Assembly: GCA_938085105.1 (NCBI GenBank)
Contig: CALKGK010000047.1
Location: 1 to 64,000, forward strand
Source of the DNA: an uncultured Flavobacteriales bacterium
GTDB taxonomy: Bacteria > Bacteroidota > Bacteroidia > Flavobacteriales_D > Sanyastnellaceae
Length of the DNA stretch: 64,000 nucleotides
Direction of reading: 5' to 3'
The notes beneath the pieces were generated by a model. It ran no database searches. It was not told where the DNA came from and saw only the letters and a program-made list of their open reading frames with translations. A program made the translations under genes and the position numbers. Positions within the stretch are counted from its first letter, which is position 1. Each line of letters opens with the position of its first letter. Positions 8,216 to 16,228 of the stretch are shown in pieces.

Positions 8216-9151
8216 TTATTCCGTTTCCGTCATTTTTTTTGCAAGCTCAAATAGAACTCCTTCTTTTAAGGCATAATTCGATTGATGAATGCGGGTGAGT
8301 TGGTATCTCTTGAGGGTAAATTTAATCATGATCATGGCAATAACCATGAAGTCTGCTCGAAGTGGTTGAAGCCCTGGAACTAAAAGTCGTTCGTTTTTCG
8401 TGCTTCCAATCAAAGCGTCAAATAGCCCGTCAAAGTGGGTGGTTGCAATGGGGTTGGCGAGGGCTTTACGATCAGTCTCATATTTAAAGTGGGCCATGTC
8501 CACGATGGAGTCAAAAGACCCCGAACTTCCTAATAGTAGTGTCGGTGGATGTTCTTTTACGGCATCGTCCAAGGAACCGAGCACTTTGGTCAAATGTTCT
8601 TCCAAGGTGTTTTGCTCTTCTGGGGTGATGGGATCTTGTGCTTGAAGTTGCTCATACAGTCGGCTCACCCCAAGAGGAAAACTCTCCTTCCAAAAAAGGG
8701 TTTCATTGTTGGCTAGAATGTATTCCGTGCTTCCACCACCGATGTCCATAATCAGGGCCACTTCTCCTTCCAAATCCAAACTTTGGCGCACACCTTTCAT
8801 GATGAGTGCTGCTTCTCGATCGCCGTCAATCAGCTGGATTTCAATCCCAAAACGCTCTTTCGCTTCACTTACAAACTGTCTTCCATTTCCCGCTTCACGA
8901 AGAGCAGAGGTGGCAAAGGCGTAGGTTTCGTCTACTTGGTAATTGAGGATGCTTTCGTGGTGAATATTCAAAGCGTCCATTCCCACGAGGTAACGCTCTT
9001 TTCGAATGCCTTCTTTCGAAAATCCACCCTGACCGAGTTTTACGGCTTGTTTGGTGTTGAACACCGCTTTCCAAGTTCCGTCTTCGATGTCGGCAATGAG
9101 CAGGTTGAAGGTGTTGGTTCCGCAATCAATAACGGCGACTCGTTTTTTCAT
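8216..9151 (-). CDS. ppx: Ppx/GppA-family phosphatase (exopolyphosphatase or pppGpp phosphohydrolase)
   Basis: 311 residues from the ATG at 9151, which overlaps the permease stop as ATGA. An in-frame start at 9244 would add 31 residues before the actin-like fold and is rejected. The N-terminal VAVIDCGTNTFNLLIADI is the first phosphate-binding motif of the ASKHA fold, and LIMDIGGGSTEYIL is the second. Only the core two-lobed domain is present, the short form of the family, without the C-terminal HD-like domain of E. coli Ppx. Choosing between polyphosphate and pppGpp as substrate is not possible here. It sits in an operon with an ABC exporter upstream and a response regulator downstream. Confidence 0.88.
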   Translation of the reverse strand: MKKRVAVIDCGTNTFNLLIADIEDGTWKAVFNTKQAVKLGQGGFSKEGIRKERYLVGMDALNIHHESILNYQVDETYAFATSALREAGNGRQFVSEAKERFGIEIQLIDGDREAALIMKGVRQSLDLEGEVALIMDIGGGSTEYILANNETLFWKESFPLGVSRLYEQLQAQDPITPEEQNTLEEHLTKVLGSLDDAVKEHPPTLLLGSSGSFDSIVDMAHFKYETDRKALANPIATTHFDGLFDALIGSTKNERLLVPGLQPLRADFMVIAMIMIKFTLKRYQLTRIHQSNYALKEGVLFELAKKMTETE

Positions 9152-10494
9152 GAATTGAATTTGATCCATTTCCAAATTTCTCGGTACGATGGCTTCTTGC
9201 CGTACATCAATATTCCAGTGCGGTAGATTCTTCCTGCAAGCCAAACGAAGAACACGGCCGTTGCAAATAATAGGGCCACGGACAAGAGCAGTTCCCAGAT
9301 GGTCGTGCTGTTCATTGGCGTGCGGATCATCATGATGATCGGCGAAGAAAGCGGGATAAAGCTAAAGACCTTAGCTGCGAAGCCCTCAGGATTGTTTACG
9401 CTCATGATGGCAACGAAATAGGAGAAAAATAAGGGAAGCATTACGGGCATCAAGAATTGCTGAGTGTCAGTTTCACTGTCCACTGCAGCACCAACGCTCG
9501 CAAATAATGATCCGTATAGGAGGTAACCGCCAATGAAATAGATGAAAAACATGAAAAGGATCAAGGGCCAATTGATGGATACCAAGAGGCTAAACCCATC
9601 TTGCTGCTGAAGGAAGGTTTCGAAGTCAATGGGGGTTTGTCCGCCAGAGCGCAATCCGTTTACAGCTGCAACACTATCAAATCCTCCACTTTCAAAGATC
9701 ATCCCTGCCACAGAAAAGATGACAATGGAGAGCACAATCCAAATGAGGAACTGGGTTAAGCCAACCAAACCAATCCCGATGATTTTCCCCATCATCAGCT
9801 GAAATGGTTTGATGGAACTCACGATGACTTCAACAATTCGGTTCGATTTTTCTTCGATTACTCCTCGCATCACTTGCGAGCCATAGAGAAAAATGAAAAA
9901 GAAGATGATGATAGCGAGCATCATCCCCACAATGCCTTTCTCTTGATCGAGTGAGGCGTCTTCTTTGTGCATGATGTCAAACTTCGCAAGGGAGATGCTG
10001 GTTTTTAGTCGTTTATATGTGTGGTAGTCAATTTGGTCGTTTTCCCTCACTTTTACCCGTTCAATTCCGTTCTCCAAGGCTCCGGTAATTCTCATACTCA
10101 CTTGGGTTGAAGGCAGGTCCTTGTAGTACAGGTGTGCTTTTTTGGCGGCAAGGATGGAGTCGTCAAACTCAAGCATGAGCGTGTACGGACTGTTCATAAA
10201 GCTGCTGTCGCTGGGAAGTTGATCCGTAAAATGGAATTGCAACTTTTCGTCACCTTTAAAGATTTCGGGATAACTGGCTTCCATTCGCCCATTATCAGGG
10301 TTGACGTAACTCAGCATTCCAGCATAATCCACCACCAGTACTTCGTGTTCTGTGTTGTCTGCTACCGATACCCAAATGGCCGCGGCAATAATTCCAGCAA
10401 AGAGGAGGGGGCCGAGAATGGTCATCAGGATGAACGATTTCTTGCGTACTCTACTGCTGTATTCTCTTCCGATAACGAGTCCAATTTTACTCAT
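9148..10494 (-). CDS. ABC transporter permease (NatB-like, ABC-2 type)
   Basis: 448 residues. A first transmembrane helix (about 21-43) is followed by a large extracytoplasmic domain (about 45-175) and five more hydrophobic segments (near 187-207, 237-262, 310-330, 350-370 and 390-430). EEKSNRIVEVIVSSIKPFQLMMGKIIG is the segment typical of NatB/YhaP exporters (positions about 215-240). It overlaps the ATPase gene by 8 bp and the ppx start by 4 bp, so the three are translated together. The substrate is unknown; relatives export sodium or peptides. Confidence 0.85.
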   Translation of the reverse strand: MSKIGLVIGREYSSRVRKKSFILMTILGPLLFAGIIAAAIWVSVADNTEHEVLVVDYAGMLSYVNPDNGRMEASYPEIFKGDEKLQFHFTDQLPSDSSFMNSPYTLMLEFDDSILAAKKAHLYYKDLPSTQVSMRITGALENGIERVKVRENDQIDYHTYKRLKTSISLAKFDIMHKEDASLDQEKGIVGMMLAIIIFFFIFLYGSQVMRGVIEEKSNRIVEVIVSSIKPFQLMMGKIIGIGLVGLTQFLIWIVLSIVIFSVAGMIFESGGFDSVAAVNGLRSGGQTPIDFETFLQQQDGFSLLVSINWPLILFMFFIYFIGGYLLYGSLFASVGAAVDSETDTQQFLMPVMLPLFFSYFVAIMSVNNPEGFAAKVFSFIPLSSPIIMMIRTPMNSTTIWELLLSVALLFATAVFFVWLAGRIYRTGILMYGKKPSYREIWKWIKFNS

Positions 10495-11416
10495 GTTCTT
10501 CTGCGTTTTGGGTCACTGTTTGGATGAAAATGTCATTCATGGAGGGAAGGTTGCGGTTCACGTCAATAAGTTCAACATGGTCAACCACTGCCCGAAGAAG
10601 GTCGTTGAGTTTCATGCCTTCTCCTAACCGAACACGGGCTCGTTGAAGATCTTGATCTCCTTCTTGCGAGAGCAATTCAAAATTGGTCCACAAGGCATTT
10701 GCGAAGGCAATGGCGGTCCCTTTAAAACGGAGCTCGTACTCTTGATGTGCGTGGGCTTCGCGGATGTCATCCACCCTTCCTTCAAGTACTTTTTTCGACT
10801 TGTTGATGAGCGCAATGTTGTCGCATATTTCTTCCACGCTTCCCATGTTGTGAGTAGATAGGATGATGCTCGCTCCTTCGTCTTTAAGACGCATCAATTC
10901 ATTCCGAATGAGTTCCACATTGATGGGGTCAAAACCACTGAAGGGTTCGTCCAAGATGAGCAGCTTTGGTTCGTGCAAAACGGTGGTCACAAACTGAATC
11001 TTTTGTGCCATTCCCTTCGAAAGCTCTTCCACTTTTTTGTTCCACCAAGCCATGATTTCAAAGCGTTCAAACCAGGCTTCAAGCTTTTGCTTGGCTTCTT
11101 GCTTGCGCATTCCCTTTAGCTGGGCAAGGTACATGGCCTGCTCTCCAACTTTCATCTTCTTGTACAAGCCGCGTTCTTCTGGCAAATAACCGATGTTGCT
11201 CACGTGTTTGGCTTGAAGAGATTCCCCAAAGAGGACGATTTCTCCTTCGTCGGGCCCCGTAATTTGATTGATGATTCGAATAAGTGAGGTTTTCCCAGCT
11301 CCGTTCGGCCCCAAAAGGCCAAATACAGCCCCTTCAGGTACTTGTATGCTGACATCATCAAGAGCAACATGCTCGGCGTATTTCTTGGTGATGTGTTTTG
11401 CTTCTAGTGCATTCAT
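10487..11416 (-). CDS. ABC transporter ATP-binding protein (NatA-like)
   Basis: 309 residues. The ATPase domain (about 1-215) has Walker A GLLGPNGAGKTS, the signature LSKGMAQKIQ and Walker B KLLILDEPFSGFDP, with the switch His in LSTHNMGSVEE. The C-terminal part (about 220-309) resembles the DUF4162 accessory domain of NatA-like ATPases. It partners with the overlapping permease gene and heads the operon that continues into ppx and the response regulator. Confidence 0.92.
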   Translation of the reverse strand: MNALEAKHITKKYAEHVALDDVSIQVPEGAVFGLLGPNGAGKTSLIRIINQITGPDEGEIVLFGESLQAKHVSNIGYLPEERGLYKKMKVGEQAMYLAQLKGMRKQEAKQKLEAWFERFEIMAWWNKKVEELSKGMAQKIQFVTTVLHEPKLLILDEPFSGFDPINVELIRNELMRLKDEGASIILSTHNMGSVEEICDNIALINKSKKVLEGRVDDIREAHAHQEYELRFKGTAIAFANALWTNFELLSQEGDQDLQRARVRLGEGMKLNDLLRAVVDHVELIDVNRNLPSMNDIFIQTVTQNAEEHE

Positions 11417-11441
11417 GTGACTTCAGTTCAGTGTAAAACTA

Positions 11442-11476
11442 AACAATCCTTCCCCAATAGACGGAAAAGGATTGTT
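11442..11476 (-). terminator. Rho-independent-like terminator of grpE-dnaJ
   Basis: The 10-bp arms AACAATCCTT (11442-11451) and AAGGATTGTT (11467-11476) enclose a 15-nt loop. On the minus strand the hairpin lies 24 nt after the dnaJ stop and is followed by TAGTTTTA. Confidence 0.6.
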
Positions 11477-11499
11477 CAAATTGTATGCTCAAACAGTCA

Positions 11500-12618
11500 T
11501 TACGAGAACATTTCTTTCACACGTTGAAAGAATCCTTTGTCTCGATGGGTAGGCTGTGGTTTGAAATTTTCTGAGGACTTCAGTTTTTCGAGTAGGGCTT
11601 TTTCTTCGCTGCTCAAATTTTGCGGCGTCCAAACGTTAATGTTCACAAGAAGATCTCCATGTCCGTAGGACTGTACCGCCGGTAAGCCCTTTCCTCTCAA
11701 ACGAACAATTTTGCCGCTTTGAGTACCAGCGTCCACCTTGATTTTTGCTTTTCCGTTTACCAATGGGATTTCCGTAGAACAGCCCAAAGCCACATCAGCA
11801 AAATTGAGGTAAAGTTCGTAGTGCAAGTTTTTACCATTTCGCTTGAGTTCTTCGTGTTCAATTTCTTCAATCACCACAAGAAGGTCTCCAGGTACTCCTC
11901 CAAACGGACCGGCATTTCCTTTTCCGCTCATGTTCAACTGCATGCCTTCCTCAACACCTGCGGGGATGTCAATGGAAATCACTTCTTCTTCTCTTCTCAA
12001 CCCATTTTCATCAGCATCTTTTGGCTTGCTTTTGATGGATTTTCCTGCTCCATGACACGCTGGACAAGTGGAGGCCGTTTGCATTTGTCCGAGAATGGTG
12101 TTGGTTACTCGTCGAACTTGTCCTGCTCCACCACACGTTCCACAAGTGGAGAATTCAACCCCATCGGCCTGAACCAATTTGAAGACTTTTACCTTCTTCA
12201 CTGCACCGTTGGCTATTTCTTCGAGGTTGAGTTTTACTTTGATTCGGAGGTTGCTACCTTTTACTCGACCACCTCTTCGGCCACCGCCACCGCCGCCGCC
12301 AAATCCTCCGCCGAAGGCACCACCAAAGATGTCACCAAACTGGGAGAAGATGTCGTCCATGTTCATGCCACCGCCGCCAAATCCTTGACCACCGCGCATC
12401 CCATCATGTCCAAACTGATCGTAGCGTTGCCTTTTCTCAGCATTGCTCAAAACTTCATAAGCTTCAGCAGCTTCTTTGAACTTTTCTTCTGCCGATTTAT
12501 CGTCGGGATTCTTGTCGGGGTGATACTTCAACGCTAGCTTTCGATAGGCCTTTTTGATTTCGGCTTCACTTGCGTTTTTACTCAATCCCAATATTTCGTA
12601 ATAATCTCTTTTCGCCAT
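11500..12618 (-). CDS. dnaJ: Chaperone DnaJ with a reduced zinc-binding domain
   Basis: Type I J-protein co-chaperone of DnaK, 372 residues. The J domain (1-70) has HPD at 33-35. A Gly/Phe-rich region spans about 74-118. The central domain carries only two CxxCxGxG motifs, CGTCGGAG (159-166) and CPACHGAG (185-192), instead of the usual four. By alignment these are repeats 2 and 3, which form zinc centre II; repeats 1 and 4 (centre I) are absent. The C-terminal substrate-binding beta domains (about 215-340) look intact. It follows grpE by 7 bp. Confidence 0.95.
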   Translation of the reverse strand: MAKRDYYEILGLSKNASEAEIKKAYRKLALKYHPDKNPDDKSAEEKFKEAAEAYEVLSNAEKRQRYDQFGHDGMRGGQGFGGGGMNMDDIFSQFGDIFGGAFGGGFGGGGGGGRRGGRVKGSNLRIKVKLNLEEIANGAVKKVKVFKLVQADGVEFSTCGTCGGAGQVRRVTNTILGQMQTASTCPACHGAGKSIKSKPKDADENGLRREEEVISIDIPAGVEEGMQLNMSGKGNAGPFGGVPGDLLVVIEEIEHEELKRNGKNLHYELYLNFADVALGCSTEIPLVNGKAKIKVDAGTQSGKIVRLRGKGLPAVQSYGHGDLLVNINVWTPQNLSSEEKALLEKLKSSENFKPQPTHRDKGFFQRVKEMFS

Positions 12619-12625
12619 CTTGCGC

Positions 12626-13198
12626 TTATTGTCCTACAACTACTTTGGCGTAGCGAAGAATGTTATCGTTCAGGAAATAGCCTTTTTCAACCACGTCCAC
12701 CACTTTACCCACTTGCTTTTTACTGGGAGCTGGAATGTTGGTAATGGCTTCGTGATATTCAACATCGAAGGATTTTCCCATGCTATCCATGGGCTTCAGT
12801 CCTTTGGCTTCAAGCGTTCGAAGAAGTTTAGCTTGGATTAGCCCGTAACCTTCTTTCACTGCTTTGATGTCATTGGAGTCTGCATTGGCTTTTTCAGCTC
12901 GTTCGAAGTCGTCAATGAGGGGCAACATGTCTTGAATGATGTCTTTCCCCGCACTTTTCATGAGATCCAAACGCTCCTTGGCATTTCGCTTTCTGAAGTT
13001 GTCAAATTCAGCGTAAAGGCGGGTGTACTTGTCCTTCCAATCAGCGAGCTCTTTCTCTAGAGCACGGATCGGATCTTCCTCCTCTGCCACAGTATTCTCT
13101 GCAGTCGTTTCTTCAGTTTCTTTTTCAGCTCCTTCTTGGTGCTGCTGGGCATCGTTCAATGCTTCCTCTTCTTGTGGAGTATGCTCGTCTTTGTTCAT
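12626..13198 (-). CDS. grpE: Nucleotide exchange factor GrpE
   Basis: 190 residues from the ATG at 13198 ([12 protein letters not shown]). An upstream in-frame start at 13339 would add 47 residues that run through the predicted promoter and is rejected. A disordered Glu-rich N-terminus (about 1-50) leads into a long dimerising coiled coil ([12 protein letters not shown]) and the C-terminal beta domain ([16 protein letters not shown]). It releases ADP from DnaK and is co-transcribed with dnaJ. dnaK is not in the window. Confidence 0.93.
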   Translation of the reverse strand: MNKDEHTPQEEEALNDAQQHQEGAEKETEETTAENTVAEEEDPIRALEKELADWKDKYTRLYAEFDNFRKRNAKERLDLMKSAGKDIIQDMLPLIDDFERAEKANADSNDIKAVKEGYGLIQAKLLRTLEAKGLKPMDSMGKSFDVEYHEAITNIPAPSKKQVGKVVDVVEKGYFLNDNILRYAKVVVGQ

Positions 13199-13218
13199 GA
13201 TCTTATCTTCTTGCGGCG

Positions 13219-13250
13219 CAAAGGTCAAAAGTTTTGCCAAACTGAGCCAA
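13219..13250 (-). promoter_or_regulatory. Probable grpE-dnaJ promoter
   Basis: On the minus strand, TTG (13250-13248) is followed after 21 bp by GACCTTTG (13226-13219), one mismatch from TAnnTTTG. The predicted leader is about 20 nt. I see no CIRCE-type inverted repeat. Confidence 0.4.
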
Positions 13251-13337
13251 GGTGTCAGGGTGGCAGTATTCAGAAGTTTTGAACGAAAATGTGTCTGTTC
13301 GAGGAAAGTGCGCCGCGTTTTGCTGACATCTAGGCAC

Positions 13338-13370
13338 AAAAAAGGTCGGTTTTGAGCCGACCTTTTTTTT
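13338..13370 (-). terminator. Terminator of the TlpA-like gene (bidirectional shape)
   Basis: A 12-bp stem, AAAAAAGGTCGG (13338-13349) and CCGACCTTTTTT (13357-13368), with a 7-nt loop. It is A-rich on one side and T-rich on the other, so it can stop transcription in either direction. It lies about 24 nt after the thioredoxin stop codon. Confidence 0.8.
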
Positions 13371-13393
13371 ATGCTGTAAGTTTTCGAAGCGAA

Positions 13394-13963
13394 TTATCGC
13401 AACTTAGAAACGTGTTGGTCAATTTGAACATGAAGTTCCATGCCTCTCAAATTCTTCGCAACGATGATTCCGTTTTCATCCACCAAGAAACTCATGGGGA
13501 TAGAACTAACGCCATAAATAGCGGCAGCTTCATTTTTCCATCCTTTGAGGTCGCAAACGTGGTTGGACCAGCTCAACTTGTCTTGCGAGATCGCTTTTTT
13601 CCAACTTTCCTTATTGCTGTCTAGCGATACGGATAAGATATCAAACCCATCAGCTGTTTTGAATTTTGCCTTTTGATATTTGTTGTAGGCTCTCACCACA
13701 TTTGGGTTTTCTCTACGACACGGTCCGCACCATGACGCCCAGAAATCAATAAGAACAAGGCTTCCGCGCATGCTTGAAAGTTGGAGTTTCTTTCCGTCCA
13801 CTCCGTTCATGGAGATTTCAGGTGCTTGGTCTCCGATGTTGGTGCCCACCTTTACTGGTGATGTGTACAAGCTTTTAGCTACTGTAGCTTCGTTCGATTG
13901 CATGAACCCAAAACCAAAAGCAGCGATGCCAACGCCAAGAAGGATTATTTTAAAGTTTTTCAT
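13394..13963 (-). CDS. TlpA/ResA-like thioredoxin-fold protein, exported
   Basis: 189 residues. An N-terminal hydrophobic signal or anchor (about 4-22) is followed by an AhpC/TSA-thioredoxin fold. The redox motif WCGPC is in FWASWCGPCRRENP, and the cis-proline loop is in GVSSIPMSFLVDENG. The probable role is reduction of periplasmic disulfides or cytochrome-c maturation, but no partner gene is adjacent. It is a single-gene unit with its own promoter and terminator. Confidence 0.88.
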   Translation of the reverse strand: MKNFKIILLGVGIAAFGFGFMQSNEATVAKSLYTSPVKVGTNIGDQAPEISMNGVDGKKLQLSSMRGSLVLIDFWASWCGPCRRENPNVVRAYNKYQKAKFKTADGFDILSVSLDSNKESWKKAISQDKLSWSNHVCDLKGWKNEAAAIYGVSSIPMSFLVDENGIIVAKNLRGMELHVQIDQHVSKLR

Positions 13964-13982
13964 TTCGACTGATTATTGAATC

Positions 13983-14013
13983 TAAAGGTAAATATTTGCC
14001 TTGAGTGTACCAA
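13983..14013 (-). promoter_or_regulatory. Probable promoter of the TlpA-like gene
   Basis: On the minus strand, TTG (14013-14011) stands 20 bp before TACCTTTA (13990-13983), one mismatch from the -7 consensus. The leader to the ATG at 13963 is about 15 nt. The -33 box overlaps the foot of the murA hairpin. Confidence 0.4.
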
Positions 14014-14053
14014 AGACCGTTCCACGTTCTCTTGGAATGCAGTTTGGTCTTTG
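14011..14053 (-). terminator. Imperfect hairpin after murA
   Basis: CAAAGACC (14011-14018) pairs with GGTCTTTG (14046-14053), and an inner TTCCA/TGGAA pair extends the stem with unpaired bases between. It begins 7 nt after the murA stop. There is no clear U-tract. Confidence 0.4.
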
Positions 14054-14059
14054 CCAAGA

Positions 14060-15367
14060 TTAATCGATGCGCTGAATGTCGGCTCCAAGTGCTTTCAAAC
14101 GGGCTTCAATGTTTTGGTATCCTCGGTCGATTTGACTGATGTTGTGGATGGTGCTCTTCCCCTCAGCAGAAAGCGCTGCAATCAAAAGCGAAACTCCTGC
14201 GCGAATGTCTGGAGAGGTCATCGTAACTCCTTTCAAAGGTGTTTTTCGATCAAGTCCGATAACAGTAGCGCGGTGCGGATCACAAAGAATGATTTGCGCC
14301 CCCATATCAATCAACTTATCTACGAAAAATAGGCGGCTTTCAAACATCTTTTGGTGAATCAATACACTTCCGCGGGCTTGGGTTGCAGTTACCAAAACAA
14401 TCGAAAGGAGATCAGGAGTGAAGCCTGGCCATGGTGCGTCAGATACGGTTAGAATAGATCCGTCGATGAAACTCTCGATTTCATAAGAATCCTGAGCGGG
14501 AATGAATAAATCATCTCCTTTGAGTTCAATTTTGATCCCGAGTCGGCGAAAGATTTCAGGGATAATTCCCAATTCTTTATGCTGAACATCTTTGATGGTG
14601 ATTTCACTTTTGGTCATGGCGGCCATTCCGATGAAACTGCCAATTTCAATCATGTCAGGCAAGCAGCGGTGCTCGCATCCACCCAAGGAGTCTACCCCTT
14701 CGATGGTCAAAAGGTTAGAGCCAACGCCACTCACTTTTCCACCCATGCGGTTGATCATTTTACTCAACTGCTGGAGGTAAGGCTCGCAAGCAGCATTGTA
14801 AATTGTGGTGGTTCCCTTGGCAAGTGCAGCAGCCATGAGGATGTTGGCAGTCCCGGTTACAGAAGCTTCATCCAAGAGCATGTCTGCACCTTGAAGTTTG
14901 GGAGAATGAACTTTATAAAATGCATTTTTTGCGTCGTACTCGAAGGTGGCCCCCAGTTTTTGCAAGCCCGTAAAGTGGGTGTCAAGTCGTCTTCGACCAA
15001 TTTTATCTCCCCCCGGTTGAGGGATGTAACCCCGACCAAAACGAGCGAGTAATGGACCAACAATCATGATTGAGCCTCTCAAAGAAGCTCCTTTTTTCTT
15101 GAATTCTGGCGAGTCCAAGTAGTCCAGGTTTACCTCGTCTGCTTGAAATGTATAGCTTGATTCATCGTGCTTTTCAACTTTTACTCCTAGATCCTTGAGT
15201 AGGGAAATAAGTTTGTTGACGTCAACAATGTTGGGGATGTTGTCAATGCGTACTTTCTCGGGAGTGAGAAGTACAGCACAAATGATTTGAAGTGCTTCGT
15301 TTTTTGCCCCTTGCGGGATAATTTCTCCTTTGAGGGGTTTTCCTCCTTGTATAATAAATGTTCCCAT
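14060..15367 (-). CDS. murA: UDP-N-acetylglucosamine 1-carboxyvinyltransferase with Asp at the catalytic Cys position
   Basis: First committed step of peptidoglycan synthesis: transfer of enolpyruvate from PEP to UDP-GlcNAc. 435 residues from the ATG at 15367 (MGTFIIQGGKPLKG); an upstream in-frame start at 15421 is rejected because the conserved fold begins at residue 3. The GAKNEAL motif at 20-26 carries the conserved Lys-Asn. The active-site loop reads PQPGGDKIGRRRLDTH, so the residue matching E. coli Cys115 is Asp121 (codon 15007-15005). Enzymes with Asp here remain active but are not alkylated by fosfomycin. It is transcribed after the DUF4290 gene with a 160-bp gap that holds nothing recognisable. 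Confidence 0.95.
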   Translation of the reverse strand: MGTFIIQGGKPLKGEIIPQGAKNEALQIICAVLLTPEKVRIDNIPNIVDVNKLISLLKDLGVKVEKHDESSYTFQADEVNLDYLDSPEFKKKGASLRGSIMIVGPLLARFGRGYIPQPGGDKIGRRRLDTHFTGLQKLGATFEYDAKNAFYKVHSPKLQGADMLLDEASVTGTANILMAAALAKGTTTIYNAACEPYLQQLSKMINRMGGKVSGVGSNLLTIEGVDSLGGCEHRCLPDMIEIGSFIGMAAMTKSEITIKDVQHKELGIIPEIFRRLGIKIELKGDDLFIPAQDSYEIESFIDGSILTVSDAPWPGFTPDLLSIVLVTATQARGSVLIHQKMFESRLFFVDKLIDMGAQIILCDPHRATVIGLDRKTPLKGVTMTSPDIRAGVSLLIAALSAEGKSTIHNISQIDRGYQNIEARLKALGADIQRID

Positions 15368-15527
15368 TCCGTCTTTTTTTCGTGCCCTAAAGTTTTTAAA
15401 AAGCAGGGCCTTTTCAATCAAGAACGAAAAAACTTATCGACATCTCAACGGGGAAAGGATTTTGAAGAGAAATTTGTGTTAAGCGAAGATGAATTCAAAT
15501 TATCTGAGTTCACCTGAAGACGACGGT

Positions 15528-16169
15528 CTAGTACTTTTTCTTCTTGCGCTTTTGTTGTCCTTTTTTGTTTGAGCGAATGTTAACGGGCTTGGTGTTTTTC
15601 AATACTTCCGCGGTGCTCACAAGCTCAGTGTCTTCTGCCAATTTCAGCTTCCCGTTTGACAATTCCTGCAATTGATCTTTGATCAAAGCGTCATTCACCG
15701 ATGAACGGTTATAAGTGAGGTAATGGCGTTTCATCAAGTTGCCAATCATCAAGGTCAAAGTGTTTTTCTCATCTCCTTCTTCGTACTCACAAGCCTTGCC
15801 AATGAGCTCTTCCAAGATGCTACCGTAGTGACCATACTTCATCTTTCTTTGTGGGTAAGGAACCCTTTCTGGCTTCTGTGCAAGTGTTTCGGCTTCGGGC
15901 TTCGGGTAAGGGGAGTCCACGTCCAATTCGAAGTTCGCAATAATGTGCAAGTGATCCCACAACTTGTGTTTGTAATCATCAATGTCTCGCAAGTGGGGGA
16001 AAAGCTGTCCCATTACGCTAATGATGGCTTGTGCGATTTTGTTTCGCTCTTCACGATCGGCTACAGATTTAGCGTAATCAATCATGTTGTGAATGTTTCG
16101 TCCGTATTCTGGAATGGCCAAATCCGGGCGTGCACTGTTGTAAGTAAGTCCTTCGAAATTTTCTGACAT
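15528..16169 (-). CDS. DUF4290-family protein
   Basis: 213 residues from the ATG at 16169 (MSENFEGLTYNSARPDL); the in-frame start at 16199 lies upstream of the predicted promoter box and is not used here. The central part (PEYGRNIHNMIDYAKS, FPHLRDIDDYKHKLWDHLHI) matches my recollection of DUF4290, a Bacteroidota family usually found just upstream of murA, as here. The C-terminus is a lysine-rich tail (KKGQQKRKKKKY), which suggests RNA or ribosome contact. Function unknown. A TACCTTTG box ends 5 bp before the start codon. Confidence 0.8.
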   Translation of the reverse strand: MSENFEGLTYNSARPDLAIPEYGRNIHNMIDYAKSVADREERNKIAQAIISVMGQLFPHLRDIDDYKHKLWDHLHIIANFELDVDSPYPKPEAETLAQKPERVPYPQRKMKYGHYGSILEELIGKACEYEEGDEKNTLTLMIGNLMKRHYLTYNRSSVNDALIKDQLQELSNGKLKLAEDTELVSTAEVLKNTKPVNIRSNKKGQQKRKKKKY

Positions 16170-16174
16170 AGCTG

Positions 16175-16182
16175 CAAAGGTA
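16175..16182 (-). promoter_or_regulatory. TAnnTTTG box directly before the DUF4290 gene
   Basis: TACCTTTG on the minus strand, 5 bp before the ATG at 16169. A TTG lies 25 bp further upstream, slightly outside the normal spacing. Initiation about 5 nt after the box would begin the mRNA at or next to the start codon. Confidence 0.5.
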
Positions 16183-16228
16183 ATGATTCTCTTGCGCATG
16201 AAATCATCAAGAGAAAAAATGCTTTCGA

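Noticed and set aside
12030-12150. Possible sequencing error causing the missing DnaJ zinc repeats
   Set aside because: Both flanks are in frame and align with normal DnaJ, and both outer repeats are missing symmetrically, which fits evolutionary loss.
11719-12537. 272-residue open frame on the plus strand
   Set aside because: It lies fully antisense to dnaJ, has no family features, and its composition mirrors the Gly-rich and Lys-rich codons of dnaJ.
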